In this document: positions 1 to 5,925 of the stretch, in pieces
How the letters are laid out: each line of letters opens with the position of its first letter
How positions within the stretch are numbered: position 1 is the stretch's first letter
Assembly: GCA_020059445.1 (NCBI GenBank)
Contig: JAGVCB010000112.1
Location: forward strand, 1 to 6,075
DNA length: 6,075 nucleotides
Direction of reading: 5' to 3'
Source of the DNA: Polynucleobacter sp.
GTDB lineage: Bacteria > Pseudomonadota > Gammaproteobacteria > Burkholderiales > Burkholderiaceae
Made by a program: the position numbers and the translations under genes
Notes under the pieces: model-generated
Seen by the model: the letters and a program-made list of their open reading frames with translations, nothing else
Told to the model about the DNA's origin: nothing
The model's database searches: none

Positions 1-11
1 GTCTAAAAAGG

Positions 12-230
12 ATGAAAAAAGAAGAATTAACGCCTTGGGTGAGCGCTGAGTTACTCAATTCAAATGAAGCTATACAGAATTACCTAGAGGCCTGTCTTGA
101 AGATCGTGACCCAGTCCTCATTAGTCATGCAATGAACGTGATAGCCAGTGCAAGAGAAAAAATGATGTTTAAGACGCAGCTTTCTCAGAAGCTTCTTGAT
201 AGAGCATCAAAGGTTTGCCGTCGCCATTGA
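12..230 (+). pseudogene. Truncated HigA-like antitoxin (addiction module antidote) remnant
   Basis: The first ~48 residues resemble the N-terminus of the HigA-type 'addiction module antidote' family, with its typical pattern of a W-x-x-x-E-L/Y-L start, NYLEACLEDRDPVLISHAMN and an IASAREK segment. In intact members (about 95-105 residues) the next part is a helix-turn-helix that binds the operator. Here, from about residue 52, the frame lies antisense to the end of clpX and stops after 72 residues, so no credible DNA-binding domain remains. The ATG is preceded by AAGG with no spacer, a poor ribosome site, and the frame is open to the window edge, so the true start could lie upstream. A TAA at 4-6 in another frame could end an upstream toxin gene, but this cannot be seen. 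Family resemblance is from memory; truncation is inferred. It could still be an expressed short protein. Confidence 0.55.
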
Positions 231-1458
231 TGGTGTTTTCGTCAATGACCACGCGTTGCACGTTTTCTAGGCTTGGTAGGTCATACATCACATCCATCAA
301 AGCATGTTCGATGATCGATCTCAAACCACGGGCACCGGTTTTACGAGCAATCGCTTTTTTAGCAATCGCACTCAATGCATTAGGACGAATCTCCAGTTCA
401 ACACCCTCCATGTCCAACAAGGCTTGGTATTGCTTTACCAAAGCGTTATTAGGTTCTGTGAGGATTTGAACCAAGGCAGCTTCATCCAATTGAGCCAAAG
501 TGGCTACCACTGGTAAACGACCGATTAATTCTGGGATCAAACCAAATTTGATCAAGTCTTCTGTTTGAACTTCTTTGAGCAGTTCAGAAATCGAGCGATC
601 ATCTTTACCGCGCACTTGCGCACCAAAGCCAATGCCGGCTGTTACGGTGCGCTGCTGAATGACTTTTTCTAAACCATCAAAAGCGCCACCACAGATGAAT
701 AAAATATTGGTGGTATCAACTTGCAAGAAGTCTTGGTTCGGATGTTTGCGACCGCCCTGAGGTGGCACAGAAGCCATCGTGCCTTCGACCAACTTCAAGA
801 GAGCTTGTTGAACGCCCTCACCTGATACGTCACGAGTGATCGAAGGGTTGTCTGATTTACGTGAGATCTTATCGATCTCGTCGATGTAAACAATGCCCTT
901 TTGTGCTTTTTCAACGTTGTAGTCACAAGCTTGCAAAAGCTTTTGAATGATGTTCTCAACGTCTTCCCCCACATAACCAGCTTCAGTCAAAGTGGTGGCA
1001 TCAGCAATCACAAACGGCACATCCAATAATCTTGCCAAAGTTTGAGCCAATAATGTTTTGCCTGATCCAGTCGGACCAATCAACAAGATATTGCTCTTGG
1101 CCAACTCAACACCGTTGTGAACAGTCTTTTTGTTTTTAGCAGCACCAGTGGTTTCAATGTGCTTGAGGCGCTTGTAGTGGTTGTAAACCGCTACCGCTAG
1201 TTGTTTCTTCGCATGATCTTGACCAATCACATACTGATCAAGACTTGCGCGGATTTCATGAGGAGTTGGCAAACCTTCGCGAAGATCTGCTTCTGGTAAT
1301 TGGCTGATTTCTTCAGTGATGATGTCGGTGCATAAATCAATGCACTCATCACAAATAAATACTGATGGGCCAGCAATCAGTTTCTTAACTTCGTGCTGAC
1401 TCTTGCCGCAGAATGAGCAATAAAGAGGCTTCTCAGTTGAAGTTGTTGTATCGCTCAT
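169..1458 (-). CDS. clpX: ClpX, ATP-dependent unfoldase subunit of ClpXP protease
   Basis: AAA+ unfoldase that recognises tagged or damaged cytoplasmic proteins, unfolds them with ATP and threads them into ClpP. At 429 residues it is the usual family length. The N-terminal zinc-binding domain has four cysteines (14, 17, 36, 39). The AAA+ core shows Walker A GPTGSGKT (128-135), the GYVG pore loop (161-164), Walker B IVYIDEID (189-196), the RKH loop (237-239), the IGF ClpP-docking loop (276-278), the arginine finger in IPELIGR (Arg314) and sensor 2 GARGLR (375-380), so it should be active. The start fits the family (short leader before LYCSFCGKS), though only a weak ribosome site is seen. It begins 39 bp after clpP and is probably co-transcribed with it. 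Conserved sequence ends at KPLMLY; the last nine residues are a variable tail. No clear terminator follows within the window. Confidence 0.98.
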   Translation of the reverse strand: MSDTTTSTEKPLYCSFCGKSQHEVKKLIAGPSVFICDECIDLCTDIITEEISQLPEADLREGLPTPHEIRASLDQYVIGQDHAKKQLAVAVYNHYKRLKHIETTGAAKNKKTVHNGVELAKSNILLIGPTGSGKTLLAQTLARLLDVPFVIADATTLTEAGYVGEDVENIIQKLLQACDYNVEKAQKGIVYIDEIDKISRKSDNPSITRDVSGEGVQQALLKLVEGTMASVPPQGGRKHPNQDFLQVDTTNILFICGGAFDGLEKVIQQRTVTAGIGFGAQVRGKDDRSISELLKEVQTEDLIKFGLIPELIGRLPVVATLAQLDEAALVQILTEPNNALVKQYQALLDMEGVELEIRPNALSAIAKKAIARKTGARGLRSIIEHALMDVMYDLPSLENVQRVVIDENTINGDGKPLMLYQEASEKAAS

Positions 1459-1497
1459 GTATGGATGTCTGTGTAAATATCTTTAAAGAACAGTTGA

Positions 1498-2118
1498 TCA
1501 GCGCTTTTCGATCACTTGATCGATCAAGCCATATTCTTTGGCCTGCTCTGCTGACATGAAGTTATCACGATCAGTATCTTTAGCGATCGTTTCAATCGTT
1601 TGACCAGTGCGATCAGACAATACTTTGTTCAAACGTTCACGCAAGTAAAGAATCTCGCGCGCTTGAATTTCAATGTCTGAAGCTTGACCACGTGCGCCAC
1701 CCAAAGGTTGATGAATCATCACACGTGAATTAGGCAATGAGAAACGCTTGCCTTTGGTACCAGCTGCCAACAAGAATGCGCCCATGCTGGCTGCCATACC
1801 CATACACAATGTGCTGACATCAGGCTTGATGAACTGCATCGTGTCATAAATAGCCAAACCAGCTGAAACAGATCCACCTGGAGAGTTGATGTACAAAGAA
1901 ATGTCTTTCTCTGGGTTTTCGCTTTCCAAGAAAAGCAATTGAGCAACGACCAAATTGGCTGTTTGGTCATTGACTTCACCCACCAAGAACACCACACGCT
2001 CTTTCAATAAGCGTGAATAAATGTCATAAGCACGCTCACCGCGACCAGATGTTTCGACGACCATTGGAACCATGCCCAAGGCTTGTGTATCTAGTGCGCT
2101 ATTTTGTGTGTGGTTCAT
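1498..2118 (-). CDS. clpP: ClpP, ATP-dependent Clp protease proteolytic subunit
   Basis: Serine peptidase that forms the double-heptamer degradation chamber of ClpXP. The 206 residues align with the E. coli precursor without shifting numbering: the catalytic triad is Ser111 (in [12 protein letters not shown]), His136 (in [10 protein letters not shown]) and Asp185 (in TDRDNF). The oxyanion-region motif INSPGGSV (77-84) is present. The roughly 14 residues before GMVPMVVE resemble the self-cleaved propeptide of the family. The start has a GGAG at 2130-2133 on the minus strand, 11 nt from the ATG, slightly long but usable. It sits between tig (44 bp upstream) and clpX (39 bp downstream). Neither gap contains a recognisable heat-shock promoter, so expression probably comes from the tig promoter region. 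Confidence 0.98.
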   Translation of the reverse strand: MNHTQNSALDTQALGMVPMVVETSGRGERAYDIYSRLLKERVVFLVGEVNDQTANLVVAQLLFLESENPEKDISLYINSPGGSVSAGLAIYDTMQFIKPDVSTLCMGMAASMGAFLLAAGTKGKRFSLPNSRVMIHQPLGGARGQASDIEIQAREILYLRERLNKVLSDRTGQTIETIAKDTDRDNFMSAEQAKEYGLIDQVIEKR

Positions 2119-2162
2119 ATTCTTTTTGTCTCCAGGGTATCCATCAACAGCAATACAAAAAA

Positions 2163-3494
2163 TTACATCTTGCTGAGTTCTTCAAAGCTTACTGCTTTTT
2201 CTGATACTTTGGCTAGACCTGTTACATAAGCCACCACATTGTTCTCTAAAACAAGGGCTTCAACATCGGCCAAACGCTTAGGATCGCTGTAATACCAACG
2301 CATCACTTCTTTTGGATCTTCGTAGCTGGCTGATTGCTCTTCGATTTCAGCTTTGATTTGCTCTGGCTTTGCTTCTAGTGATTGTTGTTTGACCAATTCA
2401 TTCAAGATCAAACCAAGCTTCACACGCTGTTCAGCTTGGGAAGTGAATAGTTCTGCAGGAATCGGAGCATCTTTAGCATTAGGTACACCACGAGCTGCCA
2501 AGTCTTGACGGGCATTGGCAATCAAACGCTCTTGCTCTTGTGCTACCAAACCTTTAGGCACTTCCATTTCACAGGCTTTTGTCAAAGATTCCATCACTTG
2601 GCCTTTTAACAATGTCTGTGTGCGACGTGTGACTTCACGTGTCAAGTTTGTACGAATTTCTTCGCGCATTTTGGCAACGCCTTCAGCCACGCCCAAAGCT
2701 TTTGCAAGCTCATCATTCACTTCTGGCAAATGTGGCCATTCCACTTTTTTCATTGTGATGGTGAAGTCAGCTGTTTTACCAGCCACGTCTTTACCGTGAT
2801 AGTCCGCTGGGAAAGCCAATGGGAAAGTCTTTTCTTCGCCAGCCTTTAAACCCAAAGCCGCTGCTTCGAATTCTGGCAACATGCGGCCTTCGCCCAATAC
2901 AAATGCAAAGTTCTCAGCTTTACCGCCAGAGAACTCAACACCTTCAATCTTGCCCACGAAATCAACTGTGACTTGGTCACCAGTTTGAGCTGCTGTGTTG
3001 GCACCGCCATCACCGTGCTCGCCCGCTTCACCACGCACGTGGTAGTGAACGCGCTGCTTGCGCAAGATTTCTAAAGTTTTATCGATTTCACCATCGTTCA
3101 CATCTGTTGTGTGACGTGTGATTTCTACTTTTGATAGATCACCAATCTTCACTTCTGGGAATACTTCAAATTTAGCGTCGTACACGATTGGATCAGCAGT
3201 CATGTCGCTCTTAGGCTCAAGACTTGGCTGACCAGCAATCTTCAAACCTTCTTTTTTGCTGATATCAAAGAATAATTTAGAGGCATGGTCAAACTGAACT
3301 TCGAAGTCCACTTGCATCCCATATTGGGCTTCAACCATTTTCATGGGAACCTTGCCAGGACGGAAGCCTGCCATCTTTACTGTTTTTGACAGTTTTTGCA
3401 AGCGCGCAGCGCGTGCTTTTTCAGTATCAGCTTTTGGAAAGCTTAAAGTAATTTTACGGTCTAAATTGCCGAGGTTTTCAATCGTTACAGACAT
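2163..3494 (-). CDS. tig: Trigger factor, ribosome-associated chaperone and prolyl isomerase
   Basis: Binds the ribosome near the exit tunnel and shields nascent chains. At 443 residues it is close to the family norm (E. coli 432). The N-terminal ribosome-binding domain carries the signature loop GFRPGKVP at 43-50. A FKBP-like PPIase domain spans about 170-252 ([14 protein letters not shown], then [13 protein letters not shown] and [13 protein letters not shown]). The rest, to 443, is the helical C-terminal substrate-cradling domain. Between the first two domains lies a Gly/Ala/His-rich stretch (about 154-171, [16 protein letters not shown]) that looks longer than the usual linker. The ATG is preceded by a weak GGGA about nine bases upstream. 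It is the first gene of a probable tig-clpP-clpX operon that couples folding of new proteins to their degradation, with a likely heat-shock promoter. Confidence 0.98.
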   Translation of the reverse strand: MSVTIENLGNLDRKITLSFPKADTEKARAARLQKLSKTVKMAGFRPGKVPMKMVEAQYGMQVDFEVQFDHASKLFFDISKKEGLKIAGQPSLEPKSDMTADPIVYDAKFEVFPEVKIGDLSKVEITRHTTDVNDGEIDKTLEILRKQRVHYHVRGEAGEHGDGGANTAAQTGDQVTVDFVGKIEGVEFSGGKAENFAFVLGEGRMLPEFEAAALGLKAGEEKTFPLAFPADYHGKDVAGKTADFTITMKKVEWPHLPEVNDELAKALGVAEGVAKMREEIRTNLTREVTRRTQTLLKGQVMESLTKACEMEVPKGLVAQEQERLIANARQDLAARGVPNAKDAPIPAELFTSQAEQRVKLGLILNELVKQQSLEAKPEQIKAEIEEQSASYEDPKEVMRWYYSDPKRLADVEALVLENNVVAYVTGLAKVSEKAVSFEELSKM

Positions 3495-3512
3495 GCTGGT
3501 ATCCCGTTTAAG

Positions 3513-3540
3513 CTAATAAAATTAGGGGCTTAGAGATCAA
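3513..3540 (-). promoter_or_regulatory. Possible overlapping sigma-70 promoter for tig
   Basis: On the minus strand TTGATC (3535-3540) and TATTAG (3513-3518) lie 16 nt apart, each matching four of six consensus bases. It would start transcription a few bases from the heat-shock start and supply basal expression. The -10 is inside a small dyad, CTAAT-TTT-ATTAG (3513-3525). A second -10-like TAGAAT (3592-3597) further upstream lacks a good -35. Weak evidence. Confidence 0.25.
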
Positions 3541-3549
3541 CCGCTCAAG
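3521..3549 (-). promoter_or_regulatory. Candidate sigma-32 (heat-shock) promoter for tig-clpP-clpX
   Basis: Read on the minus strand, CTTGAG (3544-3549, preceded by CC) and CCCCTAAT (3521-3528) are separated by 15 nt. The known sigma-32 consensus is CTTGAA, 13-17 nt, CCCCATNT, so the -35 matches at five of six positions, the CCCC core is intact and the spacing is right. Predicted transcription starts near 3514-3516, about 20 nt before the tig ATG. clpP and clpX belong to the heat-shock regulon in many proteobacteria, which fits. Promoter function is inferred. Confidence 0.5.
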
Positions 3550-3566
3550 GGTTTTCCCGCCACCAC

Positions 3567-3592
3567 TAGTGAAACATTACAAAAGCTCACTA
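3567..3592. repeat. Inverted repeat TAGTGA-N14-TCACTA in the tig/mscL spacer
   Basis: Perfect 6 bp arms at 3567-3572 and 3587-3592 are 20 bp centre to centre, about two helical turns. This is the geometry of a dimeric repressor site, or of a weak stem-loop. It lies upstream of the candidate tig heat-shock promoter and next to a -10-like TAGAAT on the minus strand. No known operator is recognised and chance is possible. Confidence 0.25.
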
Positions 3593-3625
3593 TTCTACAT
3601 GATGGTCGGGTGAATAGGACGTCTT

Positions 3626-3709
3626 ATGATTCAGTGGTTTGTGGGGTTTAAGGGACTTTTAGCGCTTATCTCCATGAGGCGGATTGGCATTCAGGGTCAA
3701 CCTAGCTAA
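3626..3709 (+). CDS. Possible 27-residue small protein, unknown
   Basis: A short frame starts with ATG six bases after AGGA (3616-3619), a well-placed ribosome site, and ends at TAA. The product would start MIQWFVGFKGLLALISMRR: hydrophobic, then basic, like a very small membrane peptide. Nothing recognisable is encoded. Its 3' end coincides with the candidate mscL promoter and its stop codon forms part of the -10 box, which argues that the sequence is constrained for other reasons. It may be a chance frame. Confidence 0.15.
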   Translation: MIQWFVGFKGLLALISMRRIGIQGQPS

Positions 3710-3712
3710 ACT
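3684..3712 (+). promoter_or_regulatory. Candidate sigma-70 promoter for mscL
   Basis: TTGGCA (3684-3689, five of six consensus bases) and TAAACT (3707-3712, four of six) are separated by the ideal 17 nt. The predicted start is near 3719, giving a leader of about 33 nt before the mscL ATG. It is the best plus-strand candidate in the spacer. Confidence 0.45.
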
Positions 3713-3751
3713 ACCGAACTCATTGATTTAGCAAACAGAAAGAACAGCAAG

Positions 3752-4180
3752 ATGAAGATGATTCAAGAATTCCGCGCCTTTGCGGTCCGTGGCAATGTGA
3801 TTGATTTGGCCGTGGGTGTGATCATTGGTGGCGCTTTTGGCAAAATCGTTGATTCCGTCGTGGGCGATGTGATCATGCCTTTGGTGGCATGGTTGATTGG
3901 TGGTAAGTTAGATTTCTCGAATTTATTCATTGTTTTAGGCAAAGTTCCTGAAAACGTCCCAATGACCTTGGATGCCCTTAAAAAGGCTGGTGTGCCATTG
4001 TTTGCCTTCGGTAACTTTTTGACAATCACCCTGAATTTCGTGATTTTGGCCTTCATCATTTTCCAAATGGTCAAAATCATTAATCGCATTAAACTTCAGG
4101 ACGAAACAGATGCACCTCCACCTCCAGTACCTGAAGATATTCAGTTACTGAGAGAAATCAGAGACAGTTTGAAAAAATAA
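3752..4180 (+). CDS. mscL: MscL, large-conductance mechanosensitive channel
   Basis: Inner-membrane pentameric channel that opens under membrane tension and releases solutes on osmotic downshock. The 142 residues match the family in length. The N-terminal amphipathic segment [31 protein letters not shown] is nearly textbook. The first membrane helix spans about 16-49 and the second about 84-108 ([20 protein letters not shown]), with a periplasmic loop between. The charged C-terminal bundle ends [16 protein letters not shown] Pro-rich linker with four consecutive prolines (122-125) may need EF-P for smooth translation. The start is uncertain by two codons because a second ATG lies at 3758; upstream there is only a purine-rich stretch (AGAAAGAA). 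A promoter is visible upstream and an FKBP gene follows after 9 bp. Confidence 0.97.
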   Translation: MKMIQEFRAFAVRGNVIDLAVGVIIGGAFGKIVDSVVGDVIMPLVAWLIGGKLDFSNLFIVLGKVPENVPMTLDALKKAGVPLFAFGNFLTITLNFVILAFIIFQMVKIINRIKLQDETDAPPPPVPEDIQLLREIRDSLKK

Positions 4181-4189
4181 GGATAGAAG

Positions 4190-4537
4190 ATGATCACCAC
4201 TCCATCAGGTTTGCAGTACGAAGACACCGTTGTAGGATCTGGCGCAGAAGCCACGAAAGGTCAATACGTGTCAGTTCATTACACAGGTTGGTTGTATGAA
4301 AACGGCCAAGCAGGTTCAAAGTTTGATTCAAGCAAAGATCGCAATGATCCTTTTGAGTTCCCTTTGGGCGGCGGCATGGTCATCCGTGGTTGGGATGAAG
4401 GCGTTCAAGGCATGAAAGTTGGCGGCACACGTCGCTTGGTGATCCCTTCTGATTTGGGTTATGGCGCATCAGGTGCTGGTGGCGTGATTCCACCAAATGC
4501 AACTTTGTTATTTGAAGTGGAATTATTGGCTGTTTAA
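4190..4537 (+). CDS. FKBP-type peptidyl-prolyl cis-trans isomerase, cytoplasmic
   Basis: Catalyses cis-trans isomerisation of X-Pro bonds and may assist folding. It is a single FKBP domain of 115 residues with no signal peptide or membrane segment, so cytoplasmic. Residues that line the FKBP12 pocket are conserved: Tyr31, Phe45-Asp46, Phe55, Val64-Ile65, Trp68, Tyr91 and Phe108, within VHYTGWL, KFDSS, VIRGWDEG and GYGA...IPPNATLLFEVELL. A strong AAGGA site (4179-4183) overlaps the mscL stop codon, six bases before the ATG. With a 9 bp gap and no terminator it is probably co-transcribed with mscL, though no functional link between the two is known to me. The natural substrate is unknown. Transcription likely ends at the hairpin just downstream. 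Confidence 0.95.
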   Translation: MITTPSGLQYEDTVVGSGAEATKGQYVSVHYTGWLYENGQAGSKFDSSKDRNDPFEFPLGGGMVIRGWDEGVQGMKVGGTRRLVIPSDLGYGASGAGGVIPPNATLLFEVELLAV

Positions 4538-4552
4538 GAAATAATTTCTGAT

Positions 4553-4592
4553 GCAATAAAAAAGCTTCGATCAGTCGAGGCTTTTTTATTGC
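4553..4592. terminator. Bidirectional intrinsic terminator between FKBP gene and ispF
   Basis: Bases 4553-4570 pair with 4575-4592 in an 18 bp stem with one T-G wobble and a four-base TCAG loop. The core is GC-TTCGA / TCGA-GGC, flanked by six A on the left and six T on the right. The outer A/T pairs therefore give a U-tract in either direction, fitting the convergent genes on both sides. Confidence 0.9.
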
Positions 4593-4597
4593 TGTTG

Positions 4598-4615
4598 TTC
4601 TTCTGTTTCTTCTGT
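4598..4615. repeat. 9 bp tandem duplication in a pyrimidine-rich tract
   Basis: TTCTTCTGT occurs twice in direct succession (4598-4606, 4607-4615), at the start of a strongly pyrimidine-rich plus strand running to about 4636. Such tracts can arise by slippage. On the minus strand it reads as lysine and glutamine codons in frame with ispF, beyond its stop. Confidence 0.5.
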
Positions 4616-4644
4616 TTTTTCTTTGCTTTTTCTTCAGGCAGTGT

Positions 4645-5133
4645 TTAATTTTTAAAGATCAATGCAACTGCTTGTACAGCAATGCCTTCACCCCTGCCAA
4701 GATGACCGAGCTTTTCATTGGTCTTGGCTTTGACATTGATATGATCTGGAGTGACGCCTAAATCATTAGCGATGTTCTTCACCATCTCAGGTATGTGTGG
4801 CGCCATCTTGGGTGACTGACAAATAATGGTGGCATCAACATTGCCGACTGAATAACCTGCTGCCTGAAGCAATGACATGGTGGCGCGAAGCAAGACACGA
4901 CTGTCTGCACCTTTGTATCTGTCATCCGTATCTGGGAAGTGACGTCCAATATCACCAAGCGCTGCTGCTCCTAATAAAGCATCAGTGATGGCATGCAGTA
5001 AAGCATCTGCATCAGAATGGCCCAAGAGACCTTTGTCATGAGGGATTTTTACGCCCCCTAAAATCAAATCACGGCCAGCTACCAAAGCGTGAACGTCGTA
5101 ACCTTGTCCGATTCGAAATGCGCTACTTGTCAT
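4645..5133 (-). CDS. ispF: IspF, 2-C-methyl-D-erythritol 2,4-cyclodiphosphate synthase
   Basis: Fifth step of the MEP isoprenoid pathway: converts CDP-methylerythritol 2-phosphate to the cyclic diphosphate, releasing CMP; a cytoplasmic trimer with a metal site. At 162 residues it is full length. Metal ligands are Asp13 and His15 (in GYDVH) and His47, equivalent to E. coli Asp8, His10 and His42. Also present are HSDAD (39-43), [10 protein letters not shown] (61-70), the [10 protein letters not shown] loop (108-117), [10 protein letters not shown] (134-143) and GRGEGIA. Its ATG overlaps the ispD stop as TAATG, so translation is probably coupled to ispD; the upstream ribosome site is only a purine stretch (AAGAAAG). 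After the TAA the frame stays open for 36 more codons, rich in lysine. Transcription ends at the shared hairpin. Confidence 0.98.
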   Translation of the reverse strand: MTSSAFRIGQGYDVHALVAGRDLILGGVKIPHDKGLLGHSDADALLHAITDALLGAAALGDIGRHFPDTDDRYKGADSRVLLRATMSLLQAAGYSVGNVDATIICQSPKMAPHIPEMVKNIANDLGVTPDHINVKAKTNEKLGHLGRGEGIAVQAVALIFKN

Positions 5134-5900
5134 TACTTGTCTTTCTTTTCAGAGTGATGAGTCAAGATTTGATCCATCAATGTCCAGTCTTGTGGGTATG
5201 TTACTTTGATATTACGCCATTCTCCTGGCACCAAGAGTGGTTCACAACCAGCACGCTCCATGGCACTGGCTTCATCTGTGACTTCAAACTTGTTCTTAAT
5301 GGTCGTATCCAATGCTTCGGTCAAAGCCATCAAGCGGAACATTTGAGGTGTTTGGGCCAACCACAAACCATCTCTTGGCAAGGTTTTACCGATACATTGC
5401 GGATTTTGTGAAGAAATGAGTTTTAAGGTGTCCGCCATCGGCATGGCCAAAATGCCACCACTGACATAGACGTGCTCAGTGACTGCTTTGATCAGGCGTC
5501 TCGCAGCTTCAATGGTTAAACCTGGTCTGGCTGCATCGTGCACCAAGATCCAGGCATCTTGATCAACACCAGACTTCGCCATGGCTTTGAGAGTATTAAC
5601 GACCGTATCAGCCCTGGTGGCGCCACCCGTTATGCTCAGCTTAAAGCGAGAGTCCTTTGGCCAAGAGGCATTTGGTGACTCTTGGGGCAATTCTTTACTA
5701 TCCTCTGAAACACCGACCCAAACAGAGGCAATCTCAGGCATGGATAAGAAGGTATTGATGGCGTGAAGCGCCATCGGCTGACCTGCCAAAGACTCAAATT
5801 GTTTGGGTTGCTTCAAACCCATGCGACTCCCAGTGCCGGCACAAGGAATCAGAACATGCAGGTTTGGCATCGTTTTTGGAGGGGTTTGAGCTAAGTTCAT
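5133..5900 (-). CDS. ispD: IspD, 2-C-methyl-D-erythritol 4-phosphate cytidylyltransferase
   Basis: Third step of the MEP pathway: joins CTP and methylerythritol 4-phosphate to give CDP-methylerythritol and pyrophosphate. The nucleotide-binding loop [10 protein letters not shown] (19-28) contains Arg26, and PKQF contains Lys33. Further motifs are GGATRADTV (92-100), HDAARP (121-126), MADTLK (155-160), [10 protein letters not shown] (179-188), VTDEAS (207-212) and NIKVTYPQD with Lys232, the equivalent of E. coli Lys213. The start is ambiguous. Met1 has GAGG only one base upstream. Met11 (5870) gives the N-terminus usual in Burkholderiales (short leader before [10 protein letters not shown]) but has no ribosome site. 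I keep the longer form with this caution. ispF follows with a one-base overlap; mfd diverges upstream. Confidence 0.96.
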   Translation of the reverse strand: MNLAQTPPKTMPNLHVLIPCAGTGSRMGLKQPKQFESLAGQPMALHAINTFLSMPEIASVWVGVSEDSKELPQESPNASWPKDSRFKLSITGGATRADTVVNTLKAMAKSGVDQDAWILVHDAARPGLTIEAARRLIKAVTEHVYVSGGILAMPMADTLKLISSQNPQCIGKTLPRDGLWLAQTPQMFRLMALTEALDTTIKNKFEVTDEASAMERAGCEPLLVPGEWRNIKVTYPQDWTLMDQILTHHSEKKDK

Positions 5901-5916
5901 GCCTCAATTCTATAAT
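5886..5916 (+). promoter_or_regulatory. Candidate sigma-70 promoter for mfd
   Basis: A perfect TATAAT lies at 5911-5916. The only -35-like element is TTGAGC (5886-5891, four of six) with a long 19 nt spacer, placed inside the 5' end of ispD. Only nine bases separate the -10 from the mfd ATG, so the mRNA leader would be about 1-3 nt. Confidence 0.5.
5907..5912 (-). promoter_or_regulatory. Candidate -10 box for ispD-ispF
   Basis: On the minus strand TAGAAT matches five of six -10 bases and lies six bases before the longer ispD ATG, so transcription would start at about that codon. If Met11 is the true start the leader would be about 30 nt. No good -35 is seen. It overlaps the mfd -10 on the other strand. 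Confidence 0.35.
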
Positions 5917-5925
5917 GTCTAGCTT

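Noticed and set aside
1..168. Terminator for clpX on the minus strand.
   Set aside because: No GC-rich hairpin followed by a T-run was found beyond the clpX stop; the transcript may continue or end by Rho.
169..230. The last residues of the antitoxin frame ([12 protein letters not shown]) look a little like the helix-turn-helix of intact antidote proteins.
   Set aside because: This stretch is antisense to clpX, including its conserved KPLMLY end, and the match needs a 3-4 residue insertion and a deletion. Coincidence is more likely than a retained DNA-binding domain.
215..516. Plus-strand open frames over the 3' part of clpX.
   Set aside because: They are antisense to a fully conserved clpX, have no recognisable domain and no good ribosome site.
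1459..1497. Separate heat-shock promoter for clpX in the clpP-clpX gap.
   Set aside because: No CTTGAA-like or CCCC-like elements occur with suitable spacing in these 39 bp.
3495..3751. Possible tRNA or structured RNA gene in the tig/mscL spacer.
   Set aside because: No T-arm GTTCRA motif, no acceptor stem pairing and no long stem on either strand; only short dyads are present.
3763..4089. Minus-strand open frame of 108 codons over mscL.
   Set aside because: It is antisense to an almost perfectly conserved MscL and resembles no family.
5118..5411. Plus-strand open frame of 97 codons over ispD.
   Set aside because: It is antisense to the conserved ispD coding sequence, with no recognisable family.
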